DNA of 64,000 bases from Phytophthora quininea (taxonomy: Eukaryota; Oomycota; Peronosporomycetes; Peronosporales; Peronosporaceae): positions 1-64,000 of the forward strand of contig JAAVTG010000261.1 in assembly GCA_011947345.1 (NCBI GenBank), given 5' to 3'. The translations under genes and the position numbers were made by a program. This document shows, piece by piece, positions 1 to 11,010 of this stretch. Numbering within the stretch: the first letter of the stretch is position 1; the number at the start of each line of letters is the position of its first letter. A model generated the notes under the pieces. That model had not been told where the DNA came from. It did no database searches and saw only the letters and a list, made by a program, of their open reading frames with translations.

Positions 1-36
1 GATATTCGGGACACCTTTACACCGAACTAGAGCCAC

Positions 37-2034
37 TTACCGACGGCGAGTAACGATCAGAGCCACGGTAGCGACAACAAGAGCCACCGTCGCGTATCCT
101 ACGACATCGTCGGACACTCCGAGCCACTGGGAAATGGGACTCGGGGACGCAAATTTGACCTTCTTGCCCTTGGCTTTGGCCGCGCTATTGTCAATGTCAC
201 GCTGGATCATCTTGGCAGCGATCGGGTGGTACAGCGACTTGCAGTCGGCGAAGATCGTAGTGGCTTGGGCAGCCCCAGAGCAGTGCACAAGTCGCGGAAG
301 AGCGGACGCACGAACTTCATGCGGCCCTGCTCCTTCAAGAACTCGATGGTTTGGTTGAGCATGCGCAGGTCTCCCGACCGCAGCGCTACGGTGAACCAGC
401 GGAACCGCAGCTCCGAGTTGTGCGTGGTGCTCAGGTGGTTGTTAGTGAAACTGTCGATCGCATCTGAGTGGGCAGGAGTGAACTCGACGCCTTCCTGCTT
501 AAGTAGGATCGTATCTAGCATCAAGATCCACAGACTGGCGGGCCATTTCTTCAGGGCGTTCTTGCTGACGCTCGTCCACTTCTCGGGGTTGCTACTACTC
601 GCCATTTGCTCGCCCAATTTGGTCGCCTGGCTCGTCAGCGTCGTGTCGAACTTGTTGGCGACGGGAGGCATGCCAGGCGAGTAGAACCAGACGTCCCAGT
701 CGATCTTCTTCAACGCCTCTGGCTTCTCGGCAAAGTATTTCTCAAAGAAGGCTCGGAACTCGAGCGACGTGACCGTCTTGAACTTGAACTGCTGGATGTA
801 AGCCTGCGCAAACTTGTCAAACACCTCATGACCGCCCACTGTCGTCGACAGGAAGTGAAGGAAATTGAATCCTTTCTCGTACGGGATCGACGAGAAAACC
901 TCGTCCGGATCAATGCCGTCCGTGTTGGGCACCAGCGCCGTGTACGGATGTTTAGGACCGAACTCCTCCACGGACTCTACAAGATCTCGTAGACCCATAG
1001 CAGCCTTCAAATCGTACGCCTTGGGGTCGTTAGTAATCCGCGTTTGGATCTTCCTCTCAAGCCACATCGTCCAGCCCTCATTCAGCCAGAAATCCGTCCA
1101 CGAGCGGTTTGTCACCAAGTTGCCTGTCCACGAGTGGGAAATCTCGTGTGCTACTACGTCTGCAAGCGAACGATCGCCAGCCAGCAACGTTGGGGTCACA
1201 AATGTCAAGCAAGGGTTCTCCATCCCTCCGTAAGGGAAACTCGGCGGCAGACACACCAGATCGTACCTCTTCCAGACATATTCCTGCCCCGTAATGTCCT
1301 CTGCGTGCTTCAGAAAAGCTTCTGTCTGCGCGAATTCATGCGCAGCCTTAGTCACCACCGCGGGTTCGGCCCAGACTCTGCTTCTCGGTCCCAAATCCAC
1401 ACTCTCCAACTTACCCGCCACAATGGCCAGCAAGTAGCTGGGGATGGGCACAGTCTGCTGGAAAGACACTTGGTACGTGTTGTCCACGTTGTTGTGGTTC
1501 TTCCTGCCCTGCGGATCGGCAATTGCACTCATCAAGCAAGTGCACCAGTCCGGGACGGTGACAGTAGCCGAGTACGTGAACTTGCAGGCTGGCGTATCCG
1601 GACACGGCACAATCGTGCGTGCATGAATGGCCTGGCATTGAGTGAAGAGATAAGGGTGGGTTTTGCCTGCAGTGAGCTCCTTGGAGAGCCACTGCAGCCC
1701 ACTAGAGGCGGACGAAGTGGAGTAGTCCACACGGAGTTTCGTGGCGTGGCTAGGCACGGCCACAACAAGGGCATGGCCAAAGACTGGGTGTTCCTCCTCA
1801 GCGAGGGCGAAGGGCGTCTCCTTGTCGTCCACAAACGTCTTGGAGATGTTCAGGTGGTGGGTATCCAGCGCTACAATAGCCGTGGGGGACGTGGCACTGT
1901 GGACGAACGTGTACTCGGCGTATCCCTTGAGCTGCTGGGCGGGAAGTCAAGGAGATGACCCAGTTGAGGTGCTGGAACGTCACCTCGTTTAGGTTTGAGT
2001 ACGAGTGCGAGTTGAGCGGACGGAGCGGCGCCAT
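37..2034 (-). CDS. M1 family zinc aminopeptidase, leukotriene A4 hydrolase-like, with C-terminal membrane anchor (frame-broken)
   Basis: The protein should remove N-terminal residues from peptides and may hydrolyse epoxides as LTA4 hydrolases do. The zinc motif HEISH is at 1134-1148, followed after 18 residues by the third ligand Glu in WLNEGWT; the substrate motif GGMEN lies upstream of it. The C-terminal domain ends with the family-like KSLYHPIAAKM. It is followed by about 22 hydrophobic residues and Arg-Arg-Arg, a tail-anchor-like segment that soluble LTA4H lacks. The frame breaks twice: near 1945 two bases are missing (one G, one C) and near 280 one G is missing from a G run. I chose ATG 2034 because MAPLRPLNSHSYSN leads into the family domain; ATG 2136 in the same frame would add 34 residues. 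The family call is firm. Whether the breaks are real is open. Confidence 0.88.
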
Positions 2035-2136
2035 CTCGATCTTCTTGGAGGTCTTCTTCGTCTTGAGCAGGTTGGCAAATGAGGAGCTGCTCGTTTTTGC
2101 GCAAAAGACCTCCGGATTAGAATGATACGCCAACAT

Positions 2137-2667
2137 GTAGACGAATGCAACCTATCGTAAATCACGGCGAGTACTTCGCTTGCTTGTAGACGAAAACACA
2201 CTCATCAAACAAGGACTGGTAGCACACGTAGCTTTTCTTTAAGCCGAGAAAGCTACAGAGAATTGAAAATTTACCAGCTACCGGTAGTCGAAGATTTCTT
2301 TCTTCATGGAGGCTTATCTCGAAGTAGTGCAACCTTGCTTTTCTCCAGAATGCTAATTGCAACTCAAACTACACTGTATTGCTCCTGTTGCCGACTTGGT
2401 AGACTGTAGTGTACTTCTGTTTACGATGTATTACACCACACTATGGCACCTTGGATAGACCGCACCAGCTGATGTTACTACTTACCTCAACATGATTGAA
2501 TATTTCTTTAGGGTCGGTGAATACTTTGTTCCATGCCAACTGGTCTGCATTACAACAATTGCTAACGGGCCAATCTTCTCCTCCATCTAACAAATGTGCA
2601 GGTTGGTCACCTACGCGGTTCGCCCAAAAGTCATTCGACGATTACTCGACAACGCTCAAGTGGCAGC
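2137..2667. other. intergenic, shared divergent upstream region
   Basis: This stretch separates the aminopeptidase (minus) from the FYVE-like gene (plus), so it probably carries both promoters. It is AT-richer than the flanking genes. I see no convincing ORF, repeat or RNA gene. Confidence 0.4.
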
Positions 2668-3826
2668 ATGGACAGTAATCGCTTCACCGTCAACCCTTTC
2701 GAGGAGTTGGTGCTCACGTCTGAAGACCGCGTCAAGCTGATCGAGATCGCCAACGAGCTGGTACTCAACAAGATCGACGAGTACGAGGAGTACTTGATCA
2801 CCAACAAGGCCGTCGATCTGCGTCGGTGGAAGAAGTTCACCAAAACAGGACCCACCACCACGTACCTCGAAAAGAAAAGTTCCAGTCTTAACTCCAAGAT
2901 CCCTCACTCTCTCATGGTGGGGCCACTGCCAGGATCACTCAACGACAACATGTTCGGCCTGGTGAGTCCGACGTTGGAGTCGATGCGGATCAAGTCGTCG
3001 TACTTGAACGACTTCAACGCTGCTGCGGTGCTCGCCACTATCGTCGAACCAACAGTCGACGAGCCATTCCGATCGGTGGTGGTCAAGTGGATGGAGATCG
3101 ATATCCCCATGGCGTCGATTGGCATCGTTCGCAACCGAGACTACGTGTATCTCGAGAGCACAGGCATCCTGCAGCTCGACAACGGCGAACGTGTCGGGTA
3201 TCACCTTCTACACTCGGTGAGCTTCCCGCAAATCCAGGAACTTCCTGGTCGCGTGCGAGGCAACATGTCGTTTTGCGGTGTATTCCACCAAGAAGCCCCT
3301 AACCGAACGGAGTGTCGTGGCACGGGGTCATGGACCCCGGCGGTGACATGATCCGAGCGATGGCGATTATGGGGATGGTCCAGGCGACAATGGCAGGAGT
3401 CAAGTACTCGTATGTTGGACAAATGAAGAAGTTGGCGTGGTTGTTGGAGCAAAAGTACACCGACTCTCGGAAACATGGCGCTCCGAAGGCAAAGCCGAGC
3501 TGTGTCACTTGCTCCAAGACGATTAAACCGTCGAGACTCGGCTTCGGCAAGTCCAACAGCACTTGCAAGTTGTGCTGCAGTGCTGTCTGCGGCAGTTGCA
3601 AAGTCTCTAAAAGCTGAGCTTTATCGCTCAGGACCTGGAGCTTGTCCAGCGCAAGGTGACGTTTTGCGTGCGTTGCCTGCTGGAAGCCACCGGAATGGAC
3701 ACGGAGGAAGCAGCTCGCCACCAATTCGTCTACAAGAAGCCGGTACCGTCGGGAGTCTACGGCTCGTCCATCGCGTCGGATATTCGATCAACCATGTCCA
3801 CGTGCACACTTAGCCTCTCTTCGTGA
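2668..3826 (+). CDS. lipid-binding-like domain plus FYVE-variant zinc-finger protein, copy 1 (two frame breaks)
   Basis: The first two thirds (about residues 1-230) form a conserved module of the START-like type often found before FYVE fingers in oomycetes. The last part has cysteine pairs typical of a FYVE/RING-like zinc finger: CVTC, CKLC, CGSC and CVRC. The expected role is membrane or phosphoinositide binding in trafficking, inferred from the family. It is closely similar to the intact gene at 6733-7899 over its whole length. Compared with that copy, one G is missing near 3326 and one A near 3611, so the protein is read in three frames. ATG 2668 (MDSNRFTVNPF) is chosen because it aligns with the start region of the paralog. 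The stop is TGA at 3824-3826. Confidence 0.75.
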
Positions 3827-4311
3827 GATGAACGCCGTCGATTGGTTTCTTCCTGCAAATGAAGCCCTGATAAATATTTTCCATTACTACAAAAGTGGCA
3901 TTAGTATTCGTATCTTGCAAGAAATGTTCAAAGACACAATCTGTTGACCTTAAGGTGTCGACAGAAGGAAACATTCTTCTTCATCTCGCAGTACCATTCA
4001 TCGCCGTCAAGGCCATCAATCACTTCAGTGCCGACCCCTTGGGGAGTTGACACTACGCGACGAACATCGCTAACAACCTCATCATGGCCAAGTTCGAAGA
4101 GCATCACCACCTCCGTACGGGGAGGAGTTCGGACCCAAACAACTGTCCACGGCTCTGGTGCCGATCACGGACGGCATTTGATCGTGAAAACGAACAAAAT
4201 GGAATCAAGCATAAAGAAGCACATTAGGTTGCGATTGTCACGTTCTGGATTGAAGCACGGTAGACAAATTGCCCCGGATAACTCTTGTGTCCTTGCGTGG
4301 ATCCGGCCACT
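3827..4311. other. intergenic
   Basis: Several open frames of 60-120 codons occur on both strands, but none resembles a known family. I see no repeat or RNA gene. Confidence 0.3.
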
Positions 4312-4464
4312 CTAGTCACGGCGGTCGTTTCCACGGTAGTAGACGCTTCTTCCCCGCCCCGGCGCGGGATCGTTCGCAGGTGGCAGCGAGGACTCATATT
4401 CCCCCAACGCGCTGGCTTGGGCGACACATAGCACGGCGATCGCCAATAGTTGGATGAGCTTCAT
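4312..4464 (-). CDS. possible small secreted peptide (50 aa)
   Basis: ATG 4464 opens a 50-residue frame that begins with a good eukaryotic signal peptide: MKL, a hydrophobic core, then an Ala-x-Ala-type cleavage region around AQASA. The predicted mature part is about 30 residues, polar and proline- and arginine-rich, without cysteines. No RxLR or EER motif is visible. Frames downstream stay open for a while in other registers, so the mature part could be longer if a base is missing, as in neighbouring genes. It could be a small effector-like secreted protein, a remnant of one, or chance. Confidence 0.35.
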   Translation of the reverse strand: MKLIQLLAIAVLCVAQASALGEYESSLPPANDPAPGRGRSVYYRGNDRRD

Positions 4465-4889
4465 CTCGATCTGGTTGGTCTTGGAGTTGTTGTTTCCCTA
4501 TCGGCAGTGTCGAACGAAATCGAAAAGTGAAGGCACGTGGAGTCAAAATTGCGCCCGCTCGAAGATTGCGAATATAATGGAGACCTCGTATCTTGGGAAT
4601 GCATTTCCGATCAACTAGCGTGCCGTCGTGAGATTAACATGGATTCTGTGCAAATGTTTTTCCAGAAGTTAGTATTGGAAGAGTTGATGTTCGTGGTGGC
4701 GAAGCTCATTTTGGTCTTGATTGCCGACAGATCTTCCCATCCCATGCAAGACGTGAACTGCAGACAGCAATTCAAGTTCGATACGGTGGCGTCGATCGTT
4801 CCGCGCAATACATTCGCTAGCTTTATTGCGTGGACAAATACCATTGGAATTGTCCCATCACCGTTCATTGCGGCAACCCAGTCCATTGC
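4465..4889. other. intergenic
   Basis: It lies downstream of the GNAT-PhzF gene. An open minus-strand frame at 4611-4886 has no recognisable family features and I do not call it. Confidence 0.3.
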
Positions 4890-6420
4890 TTACGGCGAGG
4901 ATGTCAAGTTCGCGCGAAGAACCACCAAACCTTCGCCCTTCAGCAGGACGCGATCTGGTCCAGCAGCCTTCATGTCCAGTGTGATGTATCCACCACGAAC
5001 CGGAGTAAACTGCTGCGCTTGAATCGTCGATTTCTTCAGCAAGGAGCTCCAGTATGGACCGAGTCCACAATGAACACTGCCAGTAACGGGATCTTCGTTG
5101 ATGCCAACTTGCGGAGCAAAGAAACGGCTCTGGATGTCAACGCCTGGCGAGCTCGTCTTGGGCATTTCAGCGGTCACCGCAAACCCTCGCACGTCGGTCT
5201 TCCCAAGCAGCACAAAGTCCGGCTTTAAAGCTGCGAAAGCTTCCGGAGTCACACGCACCAATAAATCCGTGGTGGCTTTCTTCATGTCGACGATGTCAGC
5301 CGACGAGATTCCCAAAGCGGAAGCGACCTCGTCCACTGCGATGTTGGGACCCACTGGCTCCGTTGGTTGCACAGGGAAGTCCATCAGTACCAGCAGTTTG
5401 CTTGTGTCTGGCTGAACCTCAAAGCGACACACTAAGACGCCACTCAACGTGTGGAAGTGAAGCGTCTGGTCCGTCGTCACCTTCCCAGCATCATGCAAAG
5501 CAAAAGCAGAAGATAACGTAGCGTGTCCACACAGCTTCACCTCGGTAGCTGAAACAACAACAAAAATTAGTCGCTAATACTTATTTTTCTAACAGGAAGA
5601 GGAAACTCCTTACCTGGAGTAAACCAACGCAAATCGTACTCAACAGTGTCTTCAGGCTTCAATGCATCCCTGGTACGTGGAGCAACGAACGCCGTCTCGC
5701 TGAGGTTGTTTTCCATGGCAACACGCTGCATCCATTCCGAAGCCCCCGGCGTGTGGTACCCCACAGAAGACAGCAACACCACTGCCGCCGGGTTGCCTTG
5801 GAAAGCTTCACTCGTAAACGCATCCACCTACAACACTTAAATCAGTAACAGACTATGAAACAAGAAGTCTAAAACTCCCTGACCTGGATCATCGTCGGAC
5901 GTCGAGCAGCTTCGCAGTCAATGTCCAATTCAAACCACGGGTCTTTGCCATGATCCACCGGCGACAACCGCGTCACAGCAAACCCGCAGCTCACATAGAA
6001 ACCCACCAAATGGGCCTTGGAGATGAGCATGATGCGCTTCACTTGGAGCTGCGAGTCGAGAACCTCCTGGACATATCTTTTGAGCATTTGGGCGGCCAGC
6101 CCCTGACGACGGAAGTTCTTGTCGATCACCACCGAGTGGATGCACAGAAGCGAACCGTTGGGTTCGTGCTCCCTCATGGATTCGTCAGTGAGCTCTCCGT
6201 GAGTCGTCAACGTACCATTGACGAAACCCACGAGGACTTCACCATTTTGGTCCTTGGAAGGCAAATAGGCGACCCAGAAGAAGGCGCCGGCATTTTTCTG
6301 TCGGAACCGAACGCCCGACTCGGTCGCAGCTTCGTCTGCAGGGTACGAAGCAGCTTCCATGGCTGCTACATGTTGGATGTCCTGCTCGGACTCGAGACGA
6401 GCGAGGCGAAGGTGCAGCAT
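4890..6420 (-). CDS. GNAT acetyltransferase-PhzF isomerase fusion (3 exons)
   Basis: Exons on the minus strand are 6420-5884, 5827-5614 and 5548-4890. Together they give a 469-residue frame without a break. Introns are 56 bp (GTCAGG..TGTAG) and 65 bp (GTAAGG..TTCAG). Residues 1-178 are a GNAT N-acetyltransferase domain with the acetyl-CoA motif RRQGLA. Residues from about 178 on are a PhzF-type isomerase: VDAFTSEAFQGNPAAV, the active-site region NLSETAF, WFTP, LCGHATL and DPVTGSVHCG. Exon 1 ends in ..RPTMIQ and exon 2 starts VDAF, which is exactly where a normal PhzF protein begins. Likely roles are acetylation of an amine and isomerisation of a small-molecule acid, substrates unknown. It could also be two overlapping transcripts, with PhzF starting at ATG 5892. 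Confidence 0.85.
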
Positions 6421-6732
6421 AGTCACTGGAATGATACACGAAATCGTTTCCTGATCTCTTGGGCTCCGATTTGGAAATGACTTTTAGAATTTATGTGTTG
6501 TTTTGCGACATTTGTATACGCGGTACACACACTTTGGCAAGCATTTGAGCGCATCTAATCAAACTTCCAGTCCAATCGTTCCTTGTGGTTGGTCACAGCG
6601 ACCTAGTTATTGTGGCTGTGACGCCCACAAGAAGTTTCGAGCTCATAGATAAAGCCGAACAATCCCATTGTATTTTATAAAGTGTAAATTGCCTGAAAAG
6701 CACGAATGGAATTTGCTGAGGACGTGAACAAT
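6421..6732. other. intergenic
   Basis: This short stretch contains the upstream region of the GNAT-PhzF gene and the 3' flank of the second FYVE-like gene. Nothing further was recognised. Confidence 0.35.
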
Positions 6733-7899
6733 TTATGCCACTGACCTCTTAGTTTCTGTACTGTCATCGGGGAATCGATCCGACGAGCCGTACACACTCG
6801 ACGTCACCTGCGTCTTGTACACGAACTGCACCCGAGCGGCTTCCTCTGTGTCCATGTGAGTCGCTTCCAACAAACAGCGAGCGCAGAACGTCACTTTACG
6901 CTGCACAAGTTCCAGATCCGCCGCGATAAAGCTCAACTCTTCAACGATTTTGCACGACGGACAGACAGCTCCAAAGCATAACTTGCATGTGCTACTAGAT
7001 CGACCAAACTCGCCGAATTTACGGCCTTTGACCGACTTTGAGCACGTCACGCAAACCGGTTGAAACGCTGGAGTTCCATGCTCTCGAGCCTCCAAATGCT
7101 TTTGCTCCAGTAACCATGCCAGCTTCTTCATCTGACCGACGTATGAGTACTTAAGTCCAGCCATCGTCGCCTGTGCCATCCCCATGACTCCCAACACTCG
7201 AATCATATCACCACCAGGGTCCATGAGGCCGGTGCCACGACAATCCGTTTTGTCGGGTCCTTCCTGATGGAACATACCGCAGAACGACATGTTGCCACGC
7301 ACCCGATTCGGCAGTTCGTGCGTCTGTGGGAAGCTCACCGAGTGCAGTAAGTGATACCCAACACGTTCGCCATTCTCCAGCCGTAGAATCCCCGTACTCT
7401 CCAGATAAACGTAGTCTCGGTTGCGGACGATACCAATCGACGCCATGGGGATATCGATCTCCATCCACTTGACCACCACCGACCGGAATGGCTCCTCCAC
7501 GGTCGGTTCGACGATAGTGGCGATGACGGCGGCAGCGTTAAAGTCTTTCAAATACGACGACTTGATCCGCATCGACTCCAAGGTAGGACTCACACAACCG
7601 AACATGTTGTCGTTGAGTGATCCTGGCAGTGGCCCTACCATCAGCAGAGCTGGCATCTTGGAGTTCGGGTTGGCGTTCTTCCGTGACAAATACTGCGTCG
7701 TGTTGCCATCACTTGCGAACTTCTTCCATTGCTCCAAATCCACGAACCGTTGGTTGTTGAGATGGTCCTGGTACTCTTTGAATTTGGCCAGCACGAGTTT
7801 GTTGCCGACGTCGATGAGTTCCGTACGGTTTTCGTCGGTGAGCACCAAGTCCGGGAACGGGTTGACCGTGAAGCAGGCGCCACCAGGCTTCCGCTTCAT
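6733..7899 (-). CDS. lipid-binding-like domain plus FYVE-variant zinc-finger protein, copy 2 (intact)
   Basis: This is a single uninterrupted 388-residue frame from ATG 7899. Residues 1-240 form the conserved module shared with the copy at 2668-3826, with landmarks PLPGSLNDNMFG, SIGIVRNRDYVY and YHLLHSVSFPQ. Residues about 285-350 carry zinc-ligand pairs CVTC, CKLC, CPSC and CARC, as in FYVE-related fingers. The likely place of action is the endosomal or other membrane surface, inferred from the family. The two copies face inward on opposite strands with the GNAT-PhzF gene between them, so they could be an inverted gene duplication. This intact copy is the reference by which the breaks in copy 1 can be judged. 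Confidence 0.85.
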   Translation of the reverse strand: MKRKPGGACFTVNPFPDLVLTDENRTELIDVGNKLVLAKFKEYQDHLNNQRFVDLEQWKKFASDGNTTQYLSRKNANPNSKMPALLMVGPLPGSLNDNMFGCVSPTLESMRIKSSYLKDFNAAAVIATIVEPTVEEPFRSVVVKWMEIDIPMASIGIVRNRDYVYLESTGILRLENGERVGYHLLHSVSFPQTHELPNRVRGNMSFCGMFHQEGPDKTDCRGTGLMDPGGDMIRVLGVMGMAQATMAGLKYSYVGQMKKLAWLLEQKHLEAREHGTPAFQPVCVTCSKSVKGRKFGEFGRSSSTCKLCFGAVCPSCKIVEELSFIAADLELVQRKVTFCARCLLEATHMDTEEAARVQFVYKTQVTSSVYGSSDRFPDDSTETKRSVA

Positions 7900-8755
7900 G
7901 TCTTACCACTTGGGTGTCGAATTGGGGAATGCGATCAAAGGCGGGGACGGAGACCAGTTCGCTGTCTTGGTCACGCAGTACAGGCGTTGTTGACCTGCGC
8001 AGGACTCAACACAACCGAACGAAGCCCACTACCGTATCCGGCAGACCGACATTATACATGGTGGACACTATGAAACCGCACAGCCGTTTATACTGTTCGG
8101 ATACCACCGGGACCTGCACTGCTCGCACACCAAGTGCTCGCTCCGAGTCTTCTGCAGCCGTAGTCGGCCAGACTCCACTGGTGCGTGCGCACGATGTTTT
8201 CGTTGATCCACTGCACCTCGTGCTCATGGTAGGTCATGTCCTCTGATTGGCGTTGCGCAGCCGAAGAGAGCGCTGACCACAGCACTCGCCATATTCGGTT
8301 GGAGGTATACTTGATGTATATAAGAAGTTGTTTCAGGCGAGTGACGTTTAACGATTCACTTTAATGACACAAGGCAAACAAGTTTATTGTGACAGCAAAG
8401 AAAACGCGTCAAGCAAGTAAAGTCGCATCCATGCGGCTCGATTCAAATACCTCATCAGCCCGCAGCAACGACAGAAGTTTATCTGGCGCCGGCAGCAAGT
8501 TTTCCATTGCCTCGGCCTTAGATATTCCAGTCTGCTCTTTTCACGGAAGTTCATCGTTCCTGAAGAATTGTCACGATACCGAACCTGCATGCAACATGAA
8601 AGTGGCCCTCGGCTAACGTCACTAAGCGTCACGGGTGTTTCTTTGTCAACGTTGCAGCACACGATGGCAAGGAGGTTTACATGACACTCTCGGTGAGCCG
8701 AGCCTCATAACACAAATCTCAATTTGACACGCATGGACGAATCGCTTATAAGACC
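7900..8755. other. intergenic
   Basis: Open frames up to about 110 codons overlap on both strands, but none shows family features. I see no repeat. Confidence 0.3.
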
Positions 8756-9214
8756 ATGGATCAACTGCCACCAAACGGCTCGACCGGCCTTAGTGTTGCG
8801 GCCACAGCACGGAAATATCCTCAGAAAGGCACAAGAAAACAAGTTCGTGAGATGCAGACGGAAGTGAAAGAGATGCAAGCACAAGTGCTTTACACGACGG
8901 TCGAAATCCAGCAGTTGTCATCACTCGTCCACCAACTTGCCCAACAGCGTGATCAGGAGCGACTCAGGAGACAGGAAGCAGAAAGACAGCTCCAACAGCT
9001 AAAAGAGAATATCTTCCAGCAACGCGAGATGGACATGGGTGTCAGCTCGCAACGGAAATACTTGCAGATGCAGATTAAACAAGAGCGTGAGCAGTGGCTG
9101 CAGACATCAGAGACCTTACCCACTGACTGTGATCAAGAAAATGGTCTACATGTCCATGTCGATCAGCCTTGCTGTCTGTGCATCACTCGGCAAAAGCGAG
9201 GACGAGGAAGTTAG
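8756..9214 (+). CDS. hypothetical coiled-coil protein (152 aa)
   Basis: ATG 8756 opens a 152-residue frame. Residues about 25-120 are rich in Glu, Gln, Arg and Leu with heptad spacing, indicating a long coiled coil; the basic stretch KYPQKGTRKQ precedes it. The end of the frame is poorer in such residues and may be out of register. Basic-plus-coil N-termini occur in oomycete M96-like and bZIP-like proteins, but I cannot assign this one. The following 500 bp contain only fragments, so it may be the 5' part of a larger broken gene. Confidence 0.45.
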   Translation: MDQLPPNGSTGLSVAATARKYPQKGTRKQVREMQTEVKEMQAQVLYTTVEIQQLSSLVHQLAQQRDQERLRRQEAERQLQQLKENIFQQREMDMGVSSQRKYLQMQIKQEREQWLQTSETLPTDCDQENGLHVHVDQPCCLCITRQKRGRGS

Positions 9215-9780
9215 AATTGTCGATGCAGGAGAGAGCATCTGTTGACTCTGCGACGAGAAAAAATGAGATGACTGGGAGCCTTGGCAAGGAGATCTTTCAG
9301 TGATTACTGTCGAGATGGAATATGCTAGCACGGCCCTCGATGTTGAAAATCTCCTTCGAATTTGCCGCCAGAAAAGCAAAGCCACGTAGAGGAAACTTTG
9401 TGTGAGTGGTCTGTATGGAGACATTCTGGAAGTGCTGCACTCAGAGACGTAATCGCCATGAAATACTTGCCCAGAAACTCGAAGATTTGAGATGGAAAAT
9501 AGCCGATGACGCTAATGTCAGAACGCGCTGCGCATCCGGAATGACAAAAGCATACGCGGTGAAGGGTGGTCATTAGTCGACGTGGAACGGTGAAGTATCG
9601 ATCGTTGCCGGTACAAGAGCAATGTTATAGTCGAGCGTTTGGTGCAAATTGAAGTGAAAATGTTTTTGTTGTGATATCCACAGTGGCTTTGCTTGTCCGT
9701 AGACTACAAAGCTCCAGAACCAGGCCAGCGAAGTTGCACCGAAAAATAATACTTGCCCAACAAATGCCCCGGCCAATTAA
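9215..9780. other. intergenic or degraded 3' part of the coiled-coil gene
   Basis: Short plus-strand frames continue in changing registers without a recognisable domain. No RNA gene or repeat is visible. Confidence 0.3.
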
Positions 9781-10928
9781 TTACTGCCCCTCGTCCTTCT
9801 GTTCGCTCGGATCTTCGCTTTCATGCAATCCAGTCTGCTCTTCTTGCTGCACTTGCCCTTCATCTGTCATAGGATTGTCCTCTGGGAGGTCATCATTGGG
9901 CTCGGCTGTCCGTGCGAGCTTCTGCTGAGGTTCTGGTGCTGTTTGCGCACGACGCAACTCCTTTGTCTTGTTCGCCAGAGCTTGCACACGTCGCAGGAAG
10001 CTCAAGTCTTCACGCAGCACCGTCGTGTCCACATGCTACAAGAGAAAATCAAGTTAACCAACAGCTACAACAATACAATAGTCTTTAAAACCAGTCCGGA
10101 CCTCCTCCTCGAGCGCTTTCAACAGCGCCTTAAACTCTGCCACGTCAGCTTCTGCGTCCACCGTCTCCGCCTGTACAGCTTCGGTCATCGTTTTCTCTCC
10201 TGTTCCTCGCTCTTGTACTGGTGGCAAGTTCTCTAAAAGCCCCTCGATCTGCTCGTAGAGCTGCTGATGCTCGAGCGCTACAAACTCGTTATAAGAACGC
10301 TTCTTCAATTGCGTCTCCAGCGCCTGCTGCACCTTCTCCACGTCTTTGATGTGCACGAAGCCGTGTCCCCACGGATATACGACCGTGCAGAAGCCGTCGT
10401 CAGCTCTGTAGCCTCTCATGTAGCCTGCCCCCGCTGGAGTGGCTACCAAATCGTCCAGCCGCATGCCATTGACCACGTGCTCTTTCGTCAGCACGAAGCC
10501 GTCGATGGGATCGGCGATCCATTGCGAAGGAACTCGGCCACCTTCTCCTTGAGCCGCAGCGCCAGCAGAGGCCGCTGGTCGTCGTCCAGCTTGAGCTCTC
10601 TTAACTTGGTGGTGACTGGGTTTAAGAGCGCGGTGAGCTCTTTTCTGGTTTTAGCAGACAACGGCATTTTCAGCGCTTGGTCCACTGTCTTCAAGAGCTT
10701 GTCACTCTTGCGGGACGGCACGACCGCTGTCGCTTGCAACAAATGCAGCCATCTTGCATCTCGTTGCTCGTACGCGTGCGATTTGGGGCGCAGCAGCAGC
10801 AGCAAGGAGGAGCCTCTCGGAACGGAGAACAGCAGCGTGTTGCGGTCGCGGGCCTTGCGAAAGCGCGCCTCGTGAGTCGAGAAGCTCGGCAGGCGCTCCG
10901 GAACAGCGTCTTGTCTCGAAGCCAGCAT
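9781..10928 (-). CDS. conserved-looking hypothetical protein, 2 exons, one frame break
   Basis: Exon 1 is 10928-10102 and exon 2 is 10035-9781; the 66-bp intron reads GTCCGG..TTGTAG on the minus strand. Within exon 1 one base, probably an A, is missing near 10530; beyond it the frame continues as WIADPIDGFVLTKEHV. The protein is about 360 residues: a charged N-terminal half, then a globular stretch (DDLVATPAGAGYMRGYR), then helices and an acidic Gln/Glu-rich tail. I recognise no catalytic motif or family. It starts 152 bp from the oppositely oriented truncated VPS9 gene, so the two could share a bidirectional promoter. Confidence 0.65.
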
Positions 10929-11010
10929 AATGGAAATTGCGAAGTGTAAAGGTTAATTCGATGAGTAAAAATATCACTTGTTTAGTTAACCCTTTACACT
11001 GCTTTGAAAA

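Noticed and set aside
1044..1958. 304-codon open frame on the plus strand
   Set aside because: It is antisense to the M1 aminopeptidase, whose HEISH..E motif is on the other strand.
4224..4427. possible RxLR effector
   Set aside because: The signal-peptide frame at 4312-4464 has no RxLR or EER motif in any register nearby.
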